A stretch of 18,182 nt of DNA from Azophilus sp964572185 (GCA_964572185.1 CAZNFI010000052.1:1-18182); one strand, 5' to 3'; counted from the stretch's first letter, positions 6,435 through 14,024 are shown. Notes: a model not told the origin generated them from the sequence alone. Made by a program: numbers and translations.

Positions 6435-6917
6435 TTGAAACCGTTCGAATCCTCGCTGCCGATGATGCTCTATCGCACGCTCGATGCGGTAATGCCGGAC
6501 TTTCGAGGGATTTTTTCCCGTTTTGGCCTGACGGAACAGCAGTGGCGGGTATTGCGCGTGTTGTGGGAACACGACAGCAGCCCGCTGCTCGCTCTCGCGC
6601 ACAGAACGCTCATCCAGGCACCCAGCCTCGTTGGCGTCGTCGATCGCCTCGAACGCGATGGCCTGGTGCAGCGTCGCAGGTCCGAGTCGGACCGGCGTGT
6701 GGTGCGGGTTTGCCTGTCGGCGCAGGGCAGGGCGCTCGAATCGCGGGTAACGCCCCTCGTTGACCGGGCGTATGAACAGCTCGAGAACCTGGTCAGCGAT
6801 GCGGAGTGGTCGGCGCTGCTGGCTACGCTGGGCAGAATTGCCGAACGCGCGCGGTCGGCTGCAGCGCAGATGGAACCCGCCGCGGGCAGGCCGCCCGGTT
6901 CCCTGGCAGAAACCTGA
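6435..6917 (+). CDS. hpaR: MarR-family regulator, HpaR-like
   Basis: A 160-residue winged-helix repressor of the MarR family, closest in pattern to HpaR, the regulator of homoprotocatechuate/4-hydroxyphenylacetate operons. The HpaR-like block GLTEQQWRVLRVLWE is followed by the recognition-helix region APSLVGVVDRLERDGLVQR and the wing RRSESDRRVVRVCLS. I chose the TTG at 6435 because it gives the N terminus (M)KPFESSLPMMLYR expected in HpaR relatives and lies just after the promoter and operator. The ATG at 6378 is upstream of the operator and of any likely transcription start. The ATG at 6462 would remove conserved N-terminal residues. The Shine-Dalgarno is weak. It ends 10 bp before the HpaB-type oxygenase gene, so both are likely co-transcribed and self-repressed, released by a phenolic ligand. 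The symbol is by analogy. Confidence 0.82.
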   Translation: MKPFESSLPMMLYRTLDAVMPDFRGIFSRFGLTEQQWRVLRVLWEHDSSPLLALAHRTLIQAPSLVGVVDRLERDGLVQRRRSESDRRVVRVCLSAQGRALESRVTPLVDRAYEQLENLVSDAEWSALLATLGRIAERARSAAAQMEPAAGRPPGSLAET

Positions 6918-6927
6918 GGAGAAACTC

Positions 6928-8373
6928 ATGGCGCTCAGAAGCGGTACTGCCTACCTGGATTCATTGCGCGACGGTCGCCGGGTATGGATGCATGGCCGGC
7001 GCGTGCAGGACGTGACCCGGGAACCGGGGCTGGCCCGCGGCGCACGGACCCTGGCCGGGTTCCTGGACCGGCAGCAGCATCCCGGACTCGGCGACACCCT
7101 GACATTCTGCGAGAACGGCGAGCGCTTTCCCATGTCGTTTCTTCTGCCGAGAACGCCCGAGGACGTACGGCGCCGCGGCGCCGCCTACTACGAGTGGGCC
7201 AAGTGGTCGCATGGCATGCTGGGCCGTACGCCAGACTACAAGAACTCCTCGGTTACCGCGTTCGCCGGGGCGGCGGAGTTCCTCAACGAAAATGGCGGCC
7301 CGGTCGATTTCGCGGCCAACATGCGTGCCTACTACGAGCATGCACGCAGCGCCGACCACGTGCTGACGCACACCCTGGTGAACCCGCAGTTCAATGCCGA
7401 ACGGGTGCGCCAGGGTCTGTCCAGCCCTGAAGTCGCGTTGCAGGTGGTTCGGGAAACCGATGCCGGCATCGTCGTCGACGGTGCGCGTCTGCTGGCCACG
7501 CTGGGTCCACTGGCGAACGAGATCGAGGTGTTTCCCTCCACCCTGCTGAAGGCTTCCGAAGAAAACGTTCCGTTTGCTTTCGCGTTTACGCTGCCCATTG
7601 ACACCGCCGGGCTGCGCATGATCTGCCGCGACAGCCACGATGTCGGCAAATCGCGGTTCGATGCGCCCCTGGCGGCGCGCTTTGAGGAAATGGACGCGGT
7701 AGTGGTATTCGACAACGTGCTCGTGCCCTGGGAACGGGTGTTCATGTATCGCGACCCGTTGCTCTGCAACCGCGCATTCGCGGAAACCAACGCGGTGGTG
7801 CACATGATGCACCAGGTCGCCTGCGCCAAGCTGGCCAAGGCCGAGTTCATCGTCGGCCTGCTCTGCGCCATGGCCCGCGCGTCGGGCAAGGACAAGGACA
7901 TGAACGTCAAGGGGCAGATCGCAGAAGCCATGTGGATCGCGGAGACGGTGCGGGCGCTCCTGTTCAGCGCCGAGCAGCAGCCGGAACAGGACCGGTGGGG
8001 CCTGTACATTCCGCAGCGCCGGCCCCTGGACACCTCGCGCAACCTGTTCCCCAGGCTCTACCCGAAACTGATCGAGACGATACACATGCTGGGCTCGAGT
8101 TCGCTGGTGGCCACGCCCTGCGAGGCGGATTTCGACAATGCCATTGCCGGCGATGTGGAACGCTATTTCCAGCTCGCCAATCTGCACAGCAAGGACCGGG
8201 TGGCGCTGTTCCGGCTCGCACAGGACGTTGCCGTATCCGGGTTCGGCAACCGCCAGGTGCTCTACGAACGGTTCTTTTTCGGGCCCCAGAATGTCATGGC
8301 CGCCATCTATTTCGACCTGTACGACAAGGATGAGATGATCGGCCGGGTCAACGAGCTGCTGGAGATGACCTGA
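6928..8373 (+). CDS. hpaB: 4-hydroxyphenylacetate 3-monooxygenase family oxygenase (HpaB-like)
   Basis: A 481-residue flavin-dependent monooxygenase large component of the HpaB family. These enzymes ortho-hydroxylate phenols using reduced FAD supplied by a separate reductase. The length matches the shorter HpaB form (Thermus type) rather than the roughly 520-residue enterobacterial form. The GRTPDYKN motif (residues 99-106) carries Arg100 and Tyr104, and THTLVNPQ (147-154) carries His148; these fit the substrate-site Arg, Tyr and His of that form. VVVFDNVLVPWERVFMY and the C-terminal VERYF and FGNRQVLYERFFFG segments are also characteristic. The start ATG follows GAGGAGAAACTC with ideal spacing. 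The HpaR-like regulator is directly upstream. No HpaC reductase gene is in the window. The substrate could be another phenol, such as a chlorophenol or hydroxylated cinnamate. Confidence 0.88.
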   Translation: MALRSGTAYLDSLRDGRRVWMHGRRVQDVTREPGLARGARTLAGFLDRQQHPGLGDTLTFCENGERFPMSFLLPRTPEDVRRRGAAYYEWAKWSHGMLGRTPDYKNSSVTAFAGAAEFLNENGGPVDFAANMRAYYEHARSADHVLTHTLVNPQFNAERVRQGLSSPEVALQVVRETDAGIVVDGARLLATLGPLANEIEVFPSTLLKASEENVPFAFAFTLPIDTAGLRMICRDSHDVGKSRFDAPLAARFEEMDAVVVFDNVLVPWERVFMYRDPLLCNRAFAETNAVVHMMHQVACAKLAKAEFIVGLLCAMARASGKDKDMNVKGQIAEAMWIAETVRALLFSAEQQPEQDRWGLYIPQRRPLDTSRNLFPRLYPKLIETIHMLGSSSLVATPCEADFDNAIAGDVERYFQLANLHSKDRVALFRLAQDVAVSGFGNRQVLYERFFFGPQNVMAAIYFDLYDKDEMIGRVNELLEMT

Positions 8374-8439
8374 GCGTCACGCTGGCGGGCCTGCTTCGGC
8401 CTTGCCCCGGCCCGGCCGGAACGCCGCCCGCGGGAAGTC

Positions 8440-8461
8440 GGCTTGCCATCGCGGCAAGGCC
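8440..8461 (+). other. Stem-loop between the hpaB-like and HDAC genes
   Basis: CTTGCC (8442-8447), loop ATCGC and GGCAAG (8453-8458) form a stem that extends outward by two pairs with one bulge. A longer alternative pairs GGCCTTGCC (8398-8406) with GGCAAGGCC (8453-8461). No T-tract follows, so classical termination is doubtful. It may weaken read-through into the deacetylase gene. Confidence 0.3.
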
Positions 8462-8480
8462 CTGACAGCATCGGCCGGGC

Positions 8481-9389
8481 ATGCACCTGTTTACGCACCC
8501 GGAATGTCTGAAGCACGAAGCGCCCGCCGGGCATCCGGAGCGTCCGGCGCGCCTGGTCGCGGTACTCGAGCGTCTGCGCAACGAGGGTATTCTCGATGAA
8601 GTGTCTGTGCAGACCCCGTCCGTCGCCGGCAGGGAAGACCTGGCGCGGGTGCACGACCGCCACTACGTCGAAGCCGTTCTGGAGGCGACGCCCGAGCAGG
8701 GCTTCCTGCGGGTCGAGTCGGATACCGTGATGAGCCCGGGCTCGGCCAGGGCGGCGCGCCTGGCCGCCGGAGCGCTGCTTGAAGCGGTGCAGATCGTACT
8801 TTCCGGCGCCAGCAGCCGCGCCTTCTGCGCGGTGCGTCCTCCCGGCCACCACGCCGAGTCCGCCAGCGTCATGGGATTCTGCTTTTTCAACAGCGTGGCG
8901 GTAGGCGCCGATCGGGCGCTCGATGAACTCGATCGCGTCGCGGTGCTCGATTTCGATGTGCACCACGGCAACGGCACGGTCGAGATGTTCTCGCAACGGC
9001 CCGAGGTGCTGGTCTGTTCGAGCTTTCAGTACCCGTACTATCCGGGCATTCGCCAGGATGTGAAGCGTCCCAACATCGTCAACACGCCGCTGGACGCCGG
9101 GTCCGGCAGCAAGGCGTTTCGCGCTGCGGTCGAACGGGACTGGCTGCCGGCGCTGGAAGCGCACCGTCCGCAGATGATTCTGGTGTCCGCGGGTTTCGAT
9201 GCGCATCGGGCGGACCCGCTGGCAGGGCTCGAGTTGCAGGATGACGATTATCGGTGGATCACCGAATTCATCGTCGATGCGGCAAGACGCTTTGCCGATG
9301 GGCGCATCGTCTCCACCCTGGAAGGCGGCTACGATCTCGAGGCGCTGTCGCGCAGCGTCGCACTGCATGTGCAGGGGCTGCTCGAGTAG
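8481..9389 (+). CDS. Histone deacetylase family protein (class II-like, acetylpolyamine amidohydrolase group)
   Basis: A 302-residue zinc hydrolase of the HDAC superfamily, which removes acetyl groups from amines such as acetylpolyamines or acetyl-lysine in bacteria. The catalytic elements are all present: RPPGHH with His123/His124, zinc ligands Asp159 and His161 in DFDVHHGNG, Asp240 in SAGFDAHRADPL, and the transition-state Tyr284 in EGGYDLEAL. The N terminus MHLFTHPECLKHEAPAGHPERPARL is the classic class II-like start, which supports the ATG at 8481 despite a weak ribosome-binding site. It lies 107 bp after the oxygenase and 95 bp before the TonB-dependent receptor, in the same direction. 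A link to phenol metabolism is not evident from the sequence, so it may be an independent gene. Confidence 0.93.
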   Translation: MHLFTHPECLKHEAPAGHPERPARLVAVLERLRNEGILDEVSVQTPSVAGREDLARVHDRHYVEAVLEATPEQGFLRVESDTVMSPGSARAARLAAGALLEAVQIVLSGASSRAFCAVRPPGHHAESASVMGFCFFNSVAVGADRALDELDRVAVLDFDVHHGNGTVEMFSQRPEVLVCSSFQYPYYPGIRQDVKRPNIVNTPLDAGSGSKAFRAAVERDWLPALEAHRPQMILVSAGFDAHRADPLAGLELQDDDYRWITEFIVDAARRFADGRIVSTLEGGYDLEALSRSVALHVQGLLE

Positions 9390-9484
9390 GACGACGGTTG
9401 CAGGTGCACAGGCTACCGGATCGACCTTTTTGGCATCGCCCGATATGCTCGCACCCCATTCGATGCCGATCGCGGGCACTACAC

Positions 9485-12481
9485 ATGATTTCGGGCGCCA
9501 GTATCAACGCGAATGCGCGCTTCCTGTCGGCATTGGGCATCATTGCCCTGGGGTCGGCGACTGGCGGAGCCTGGGCACAGGTCGATGCCGGGATAATCGA
9601 GGAGATCGTCGTCACCGGCACCCAGATCAAGGGCGCCAACATTTCCGATGCCCTGGCCGTGTCGGTCATTTCCGCCGAAGACATCGAAGCGCTCGGCATC
9701 GATTCGGGCGACGAACTGCTCGCCATGATTCCGGAAAACGGCCAGAACTTCTTCAACGAGGCGGAAAACATCAGCGGCGGCGTCAATTCCGCGCGCGGCG
9801 ACATCGGCGCCTACAATTTGCGCAGCCTCGGAACCGGCAACACCCTGACCCTGCTGAACGGGCGCCGGGTGGTCAATTCCGCAACCTTTCAGACGGAAGA
9901 AGTCGGCGGCAGCTTCGTACCCGTGAATACCGCCAACACGAATACCATTCCCGTGCGCGGCGTCGAGCGCGTGGAGATACTGCGTGACGGGGCATCGGCG
10001 ATCTATGGCGCCGATGCGGTGGCCGGCGTGGTGAACACCGTGCTGAGAAACGATTTCGAGGGCCTGACACTGCGCGTCAAGCACTCCGAGTTCGACAACC
10101 TGCCGCGCAATGACCAGAGCTTCGGCCTGGAATGGGGAGGATACTTCAATGACGGCCGCACCAATGTCGGCTTCTTTTTTGATTACCTGCAACGCGGCCG
10201 GGTGAACTCCCAGGACGATGAGCGCTGGGCCGATGCGGATTTTCGACATCGTATCCCCGAGGACTCGCCATTCGCCGGCAGCGTGGCCTTCCGCAACACC
10301 AGTGCCAACTCCCTTTTCGGGCAGTTCGACGTGGTCTCGAGCCTTTCGAGCGGCCACAGCCTGCGCCGTAACGGCATTACCGACAGTTCCGGTGAGTTCG
10401 AGGTGTTTCCGGCCGGCGATGCGCGTTGCAGCTTTGCCATCAATGCCCAGGTGTGCGGCGCCGCCGATGGCAATGGCACCTTGCGCCACAACCTGAACGA
10501 AAACCGCGACCTCAATTCGAAACTCAATCGATACAACCTGTTTCTGTACGTCAGCCACCAGTTCGACAGCGGTATCGAGAGCTTCACGGAAATTCAGGCC
10601 TACCGGTCGGATACGCACATGTCCCGTCATACCTCGACGCCGTTTTCGTCGGTGAAGTTGCGCGTCGGCGCCGAAAACCACTACAACCCGTTCGGCCCCT
10701 GCGGCTCCCCGAACCGCCTGCCGGATTCGGTGATCGGCGACAGCGTGCCCTGTGCGGGGCTGGCGCTGACCATCGACAACTACCGCTTTGCCGAGGTGCC
10801 GCGCATTGTCGAGAACGACGGCGAAACCTGGCGGTTGCTGCAGGGGCTGCGCGGGCAGTGGAACGAATGGGACTGGGAAACGGCGGTGGTCTGGTCACGT
10901 TCCGAAAAGCAGGATGTCACTCACAACCGCGTTGCCAATTCGCTGATTCAGGCGGCACTGAACGATCCCACCGCCGCGGCCTATAACCCGTTCAGCGGTG
11001 GCGAGGGCTCCAATATCGAACAGGCGCTGGTGTCGGTGCGCCGCGACAGCGAGGCGCAGTTGACCACCTTTGATCTCAAGGTCTTCAACAACCAGATTTT
11101 TGCCTTGCCTGCCGGTCCGGTCGGCATTCTGGCCGGCGTCGAATACCGCCGCGAATCCTTCGAAGACGACCGTGACCCGCGTCTGGATGGAACCATGCGG
11201 TTCGTCGACAACGATGGCGATACCTTCCCATTCGTCTCCGATGTGGTGAACTCGAGCCCGACCGCGGACAACGACGGCAAGCGCAATGTATGGTCGCTAT
11301 TCGGCGAATTGCAGATACCGGTTTTCGACACGCTCGACCTGCAGCTGGCGGTACGCCACGAAAACTACTCCGACATCGAGAACACCACGGTCGGCAAGAT
11401 CGCGGCAGGCTGGCGGCCGTTGCATGCGGTGCTGGTGCGAGGGTCGTTCTCACAGGCGTTTCGGGCACCGAACCTGATCACGATCAATGAAGACATTGTC
11501 GCGCGCAGCAACACCCGCAATGACTACGCCTGCATATACGCGGCGGAACTCGGCGGAGACCCGGGCCAGGACATCGTCGACTGCCGCAACAGCGTGCAGC
11601 GCATCGCCCAGGGCAGCGCCGGGCTCGAGCCGGAAGAATCGGACAACTATTCGGTGGGCATCGTGTTCGAACCGGTGGACGGGCTGAGCATCACCGCGGA
11701 TTACTGGTCGATCGAGAAGCAGAATACGATCGGCCTGTTCGGCGAGGAAAACCACACGGTGCTCGACCTGCTGATGCGCATCGACTATGGTCTGAACAAC
11801 TGCGCCGCGGCTGCCTTCAATGCCGCCGTACTGCGCGACCCGGACATCGAGCCGGAGGTGGCAGCCGTCTACGAGGCGGCTGGAATCTGCCCGGCAGGCA
11901 ACGTACTGCGCATCGACGACCGCTACGCCAACCTCGATGACCGTACCGTGCGCGGTGTGGATGTAGGCCTGTACTACGACTTCGAAACAACGGTCGGCCG
12001 CTTTTACCTGAAATACAACGCGTCCTTTCTGCTCGACTTCGAGCAGCAGCCCGGGGGCGATTCGGCCACCCTGCTGGCCGCCCAGGAAGCCGGTGTCATG
12101 CCGCTCAGCATTCCGGTCGACGGATTTGCCGACCTGGTCGACCGCGACGGCAACCAGGAATACCGCCACAATGCACGCCTGTCCTGGCGGCACGGCGACT
12201 TCGGAGCGGCGTTCGGCTGGTCGCGCATCGGCGGCTTCTATCAGAGTAGCCTGACGCTCGCGGACGGCACCCGCTGGCAGGTTCCCGACTTCGATACATT
12301 CGATGCGCATCTCGACTGGCACATGAGGCTGGCGGGCAGAAACACCCGCCTGCGCTTCGGCGTCAAGAATCTGACCAATGCGCGTGCGCCCCTCGCAGAT
12401 CGTTACTTCGGCTATTTCGCCGATGCGCATTCCGATCTCGGCCGTTACCTGTATCTGGACATAAGGGCAGTCGTTTTCTGA
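9485..12481 (+). CDS. TonB-dependent outer-membrane receptor
   Basis: A 998-residue outer-membrane receptor. Residues 1-31 form a signal peptide ending AWA. The TonB box region EEIVVTGTQI is near residues 40-49. The plug domain follows, with LRSLGTGNTLTLLNGRRV and VERVEILRDGASAIYGADAVAGVVN. The beta-barrel fills the rest and closes with YLDIRAVVF, ending in the terminal phenylalanine needed for barrel assembly. The size, SxxDELLAMIPENGQ-type plug and large loops resemble Caulobacter/Xanthomonas-type receptors for carbohydrates or other complex organics rather than small siderophore receptors. There are exactly eight cysteines in four close pairs (315/324, 406/423, 683/700, 773/802), probably loop disulfides. 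The ATG at 9485 is chosen because it gives a clean signal peptide. The ligand is unknown; TonB/ExbBD are not in the window. Confidence 0.93.
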   Translation: MISGASINANARFLSALGIIALGSATGGAWAQVDAGIIEEIVVTGTQIKGANISDALAVSVISAEDIEALGIDSGDELLAMIPENGQNFFNEAENISGGVNSARGDIGAYNLRSLGTGNTLTLLNGRRVVNSATFQTEEVGGSFVPVNTANTNTIPVRGVERVEILRDGASAIYGADAVAGVVNTVLRNDFEGLTLRVKHSEFDNLPRNDQSFGLEWGGYFNDGRTNVGFFFDYLQRGRVNSQDDERWADADFRHRIPEDSPFAGSVAFRNTSANSLFGQFDVVSSLSSGHSLRRNGITDSSGEFEVFPAGDARCSFAINAQVCGAADGNGTLRHNLNENRDLNSKLNRYNLFLYVSHQFDSGIESFTEIQAYRSDTHMSRHTSTPFSSVKLRVGAENHYNPFGPCGSPNRLPDSVIGDSVPCAGLALTIDNYRFAEVPRIVENDGETWRLLQGLRGQWNEWDWETAVVWSRSEKQDVTHNRVANSLIQAALNDPTAAAYNPFSGGEGSNIEQALVSVRRDSEAQLTTFDLKVFNNQIFALPAGPVGILAGVEYRRESFEDDRDPRLDGTMRFVDNDGDTFPFVSDVVNSSPTADNDGKRNVWSLFGELQIPVFDTLDLQLAVRHENYSDIENTTVGKIAAGWRPLHAVLVRGSFSQAFRAPNLITINEDIVARSNTRNDYACIYAAELGGDPGQDIVDCRNSVQRIAQGSAGLEPEESDNYSVGIVFEPVDGLSITADYWSIEKQNTIGLFGEENHTVLDLLMRIDYGLNNCAAAAFNAAVLRDPDIEPEVAAVYEAAGICPAGNVLRIDDRYANLDDRTVRGVDVGLYYDFETTVGRFYLKYNASFLLDFEQQPGGDSATLLAAQEAGVMPLSIPVDGFADLVDRDGNQEYRHNARLSWRHGDFGAAFGWSRIGGFYQSSLTLADGTRWQVPDFDTFDAHLDWHMRLAGRNTRLRFGVKNLTNARAPLADRYFGYFADAHSDLGRYLYLDIRAVVF

Positions 12482-12549
12482 TTCCCTGGCGGGCCGGTCG
12501 ACCTTTCACGGGGAGACTTTGTAATTTCAATTAAATCAAAAGGTTGCCA

Positions 12550-12566
12550 CAATTCAATTTGAATTG
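12550..12566. promoter_or_regulatory. AT-rich palindrome, possible regulator site
   Basis: CAATTCAA and TTGAATTG flank a single central T and are perfect reverse complements. This shape fits a TetR- or MarR-type operator. No regulator gene is adjacent, and the only downstream gene is decayed, so the function is uncertain. Confidence 0.35.
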
Positions 12567-12591
12567 AAGTCGTGTGCGTCGCGCGCCATTG

Positions 12592-12685
12592 TTTCCCGCA
12601 CGTCTATGTCCCAGCGTGCCGGGTTCCGGACTCGCATGGAACATTTTTTTGGGTCATGAGCATTCCGGACACCGAGCGGCCATGA
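12592..12685. repeat. Diverged short repeat, copy A
   Basis: The first part (12592-12634) matches 14218-14260 without gaps at about two thirds of positions, including shared ATGTCC, GCCGGGTTC and CTCG. The second part shares CTCGCATGGAACA (12631) and ACCGAGCGGCCATGA (12671) with 14018 and 14059, spaced 40 versus 41 bases apart. It looks like an old duplication of the region around the OsmC-type promoter, with the two parts in the opposite order. Confidence 0.45.
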
Positions 12686-12699
12686 GCTACGGGTGACCC

Positions 12700-13447
12700 G
12701 TGCATCGCGTATTCCTGTTCCTGTTGTTGCTCTGCTGTTACGGTTGCGCAGTGGCTGATATTCGCGTAACCAACCACGCGCCCGTTTGCGGGTTCGGCGA
12801 CCTGAGATTCGATGCCGGTTTCGAGAGTGGCCGGCTCAGTGAATGCCGGCGAACCGGCCCGGACGAATACAGCCTGGACAATGCGCCGGAGAGCACTCCG
12901 GTGAACGCGAGCCCCTGGTATGCGTTCCGTGTGCTGTCCGGCAGCGAACGCAATATCCGCGTTTACTTTCACTACGGCGCACAAGCACCGCTACCGTCCC
13001 AAGGTCAGCCGGGACGGCAAGCCATGGCGGTTGCTCGATGAGTCCGACTTTGAACGGCTGCTCGATGAAACCGCGGTTCGCTTCGACCTGCGCGTCGGCC
13101 CCGAGCCGCTCTACATTGCTGCCCAGGAACTGGTCACCAACACCGACTATGCAAGCTGGCGGCAGGCGCAGGCGACATCGGGGCGGGTCGAGGTGCGTGA
13201 AACAGGGCGGTCGTTGGGTAACCGGCCGATCCATGCACGGGTCACCCCGGGACAGGGGAGTGACTGGGTACTCGTGACAGGCCGCCAGCATCCGCCTGAA
13301 ATCACTGGTGCGCTGGCCCTGCTTTCCTTTGTGGAGCGACTGCTCGGGCAACCGGGGCAAAGGCTGGTACTGGGGCTGGATTTCCATGCCACCCGGCGCG
13401 ATGTGTTCTATACCCGGAAAGACGGTGAAGCGACAAAACAGGCTTGA
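12700..13447 (+). pseudogene. M14-family zinc carboxypeptidase, decayed
   Basis: Remains of a secreted zinc carboxypeptidase of the M14 family. From a GTG at 12700, the first frame gives a signal peptide and an N-terminal domain (FESGRLSEC, SPWYAFRVLS) up to VYFHYG near 12978. Homology then continues one base out of frame with HKHRYRPKVSRDGKPW, so a one-base insertion lies near 12978-12986. The zinc motif GRQHPPEITG (around 13280) and the DFHATRRDVFYT segment (around 13380) remain. Between them, at about 13345-13355, the usual 60-80 residues with the NPDG, HWRHN and DLNRDWG motifs are missing. The C-terminal part with the catalytic glutamate (YEFGD-type) is also gone. Three separate lesions mean it cannot encode a working enzyme. 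It stops 3 bp before a MITE-like element. Confidence 0.8.
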
Positions 13448-13449
13448 CA

Positions 13450-13614
13450 CTAGTGTGCTGTCCCGCAAATAAGTGGGTTTTAGTCGCTAGGCCATTTTGG
13501 CTCCCGGCAAGGCGCGACGACGCCGTGTGGCAGGCCCCACACAAGGAGGAGCAACGCGGCCGGGGGCCAAAATGGCCACGAATAATCACACTTATTTGCG
13601 GGACAGCACACTAG
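13450..13614. mobile_element. MITE-like palindromic element with 26-bp terminal inverted repeats
   Basis: A non-coding element of 159 bp between duplicated TA dinucleotides (13451-13452 and 13612-13613), within CTAG at both ends. The end sequence, starting CTAGTGTGCTGTCCCGC at 13450-13475, is matched exactly in reverse complement at 13589-13614. Further inside, 13490-13508 and 13559-13577 are inverted with one mismatch in 19, and GTGTGG/CCACAC flank the centre (13525-13530, 13537-13542). The whole element could fold into one long hairpin. No transposase is present. IS630-family elements target the TA of CTAG, so an IS630-type transposase is the likely mobiliser; that is inference. The right end lies exactly in the stop codon of the OsmC-type gene. 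Confidence 0.85.
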
Positions 13615-14024
13615 GCCAGGTCGAACCCGTGGGTCACCTCAACCCCCGCGCGTTGCAGCATGATGGAAGCGGAACAGTGTTTTTCGGCGGACAGTTCGAT
13701 GGCACGGGCGACCTTGTTCGCGCTCAGGTTGTCGCCGGTGACCGTGAAGTGCAGGTGGATGCGCGTGAACACCTTGGGGTCCTGCTCGGCACGCTCCGCG
13801 CTTACCTGCGCCGTGCACCCGGTAACCCTGGCGCGCCCCTTTTTCAGGATGTGCACCACGTCGAACGCGGCACAGCCGCCGAGGCCCATCAGCATCATTT
13901 CCATGGGGCGTGCGCCGGCGTTTTGCCCGCCGAGCTCCGGTGGGCCGTCCAAGGTCACTTCGTGGCCGCTGCCGGCAACGGCAGTGAATGTGGCCATGTC
14001 CTTCCAGGTTATGGTTGCTCGCAT
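13611..14024 (-). CDS. OsmC/Ohr-family peroxide-detoxifying protein
   Basis: A 137-residue OsmC-family protein, closest to the OsmC/YhfA-like group, which reduces organic hydroperoxides in the cytoplasm. The two reactive cysteines are Cys51 in LGGCAAFDV and Cys117 in EKHCSAS, at the usual spacing. The block GGQNAGARPMEMMLMGLGGC is typical. The start ATG at 14024 has AGAGG about nine bases upstream; longer versions to 14183 have no conserved sequence. The stop codon TAG (plus-strand CTA at 13611-13613) coincides with the duplicated TA of the MITE-like element. Because the target is duplicated, the stop and C terminus (HGFDLA) would be the same before insertion. It is convergent with the decayed carboxypeptidase gene and probably has its own promoter in 14025-14285. 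Confidence 0.9.
   Translation of the reverse strand: MRATITWKDMATFTAVAGSGHEVTLDGPPELGGQNAGARPMEMMLMGLGGCAAFDVVHILKKGRARVTGCTAQVSAERAEQDPKVFTRIHLHFTVTGDNLSANKVARAIELSAEKHCSASIMLQRAGVEVTHGFDLA

Larger units (their letters stand above)
12482..12699. other. Intergenic stretch with an AT-rich island
   Basis: This 218-bp gap follows the receptor gene. Bases 12520-12566 are strikingly AT-rich for this genome and contain an odd-length palindrome, CAATTCAA-T-TTGAATTG (12550-12566). The rest is a diverged repeat segment also found upstream of the OsmC-type gene. A perfect ACGGGT-G-ACCCGT inverted repeat (12689-12701) overlaps the GTG start of the decayed carboxypeptidase. I see no gene and no strong terminator. 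Confidence 0.5.

Noticed and set aside
6760..6927. Longer N terminus for the HpaB-like oxygenase
   Set aside because: It would overlap the regulator gene by some 160 bp in another frame; the ATG at 6928 has an ideal ribosome-binding site and gives the family N terminus.
9254..9484. Longer N terminus for the TonB-dependent receptor overlapping the deacetylase gene
   Set aside because: The frame is open upstream, but the extra 77 residues lack any conserved sequence and would bury the clear signal peptide that begins at 9485.
12604..12984. Minus-strand 126-codon frame over the repeat and carboxypeptidase remnant
   Set aside because: It crosses an intergenic repeat and runs antisense to recognisable carboxypeptidase sequence, with no motif of its own.
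12978..12990. Programmed ribosomal frameshift joining the two carboxypeptidase frames
   Set aside because: No slippery heptamer or stimulatory structure is evident, and the internal and C-terminal losses would leave the product inactive anyway.
13450..13614. Simple intergenic terminator between convergent genes
   Set aside because: The 26-bp exact ends, duplicated TA in CTAG and 165-bp size fit a mobile element better, although it may also terminate transcription.
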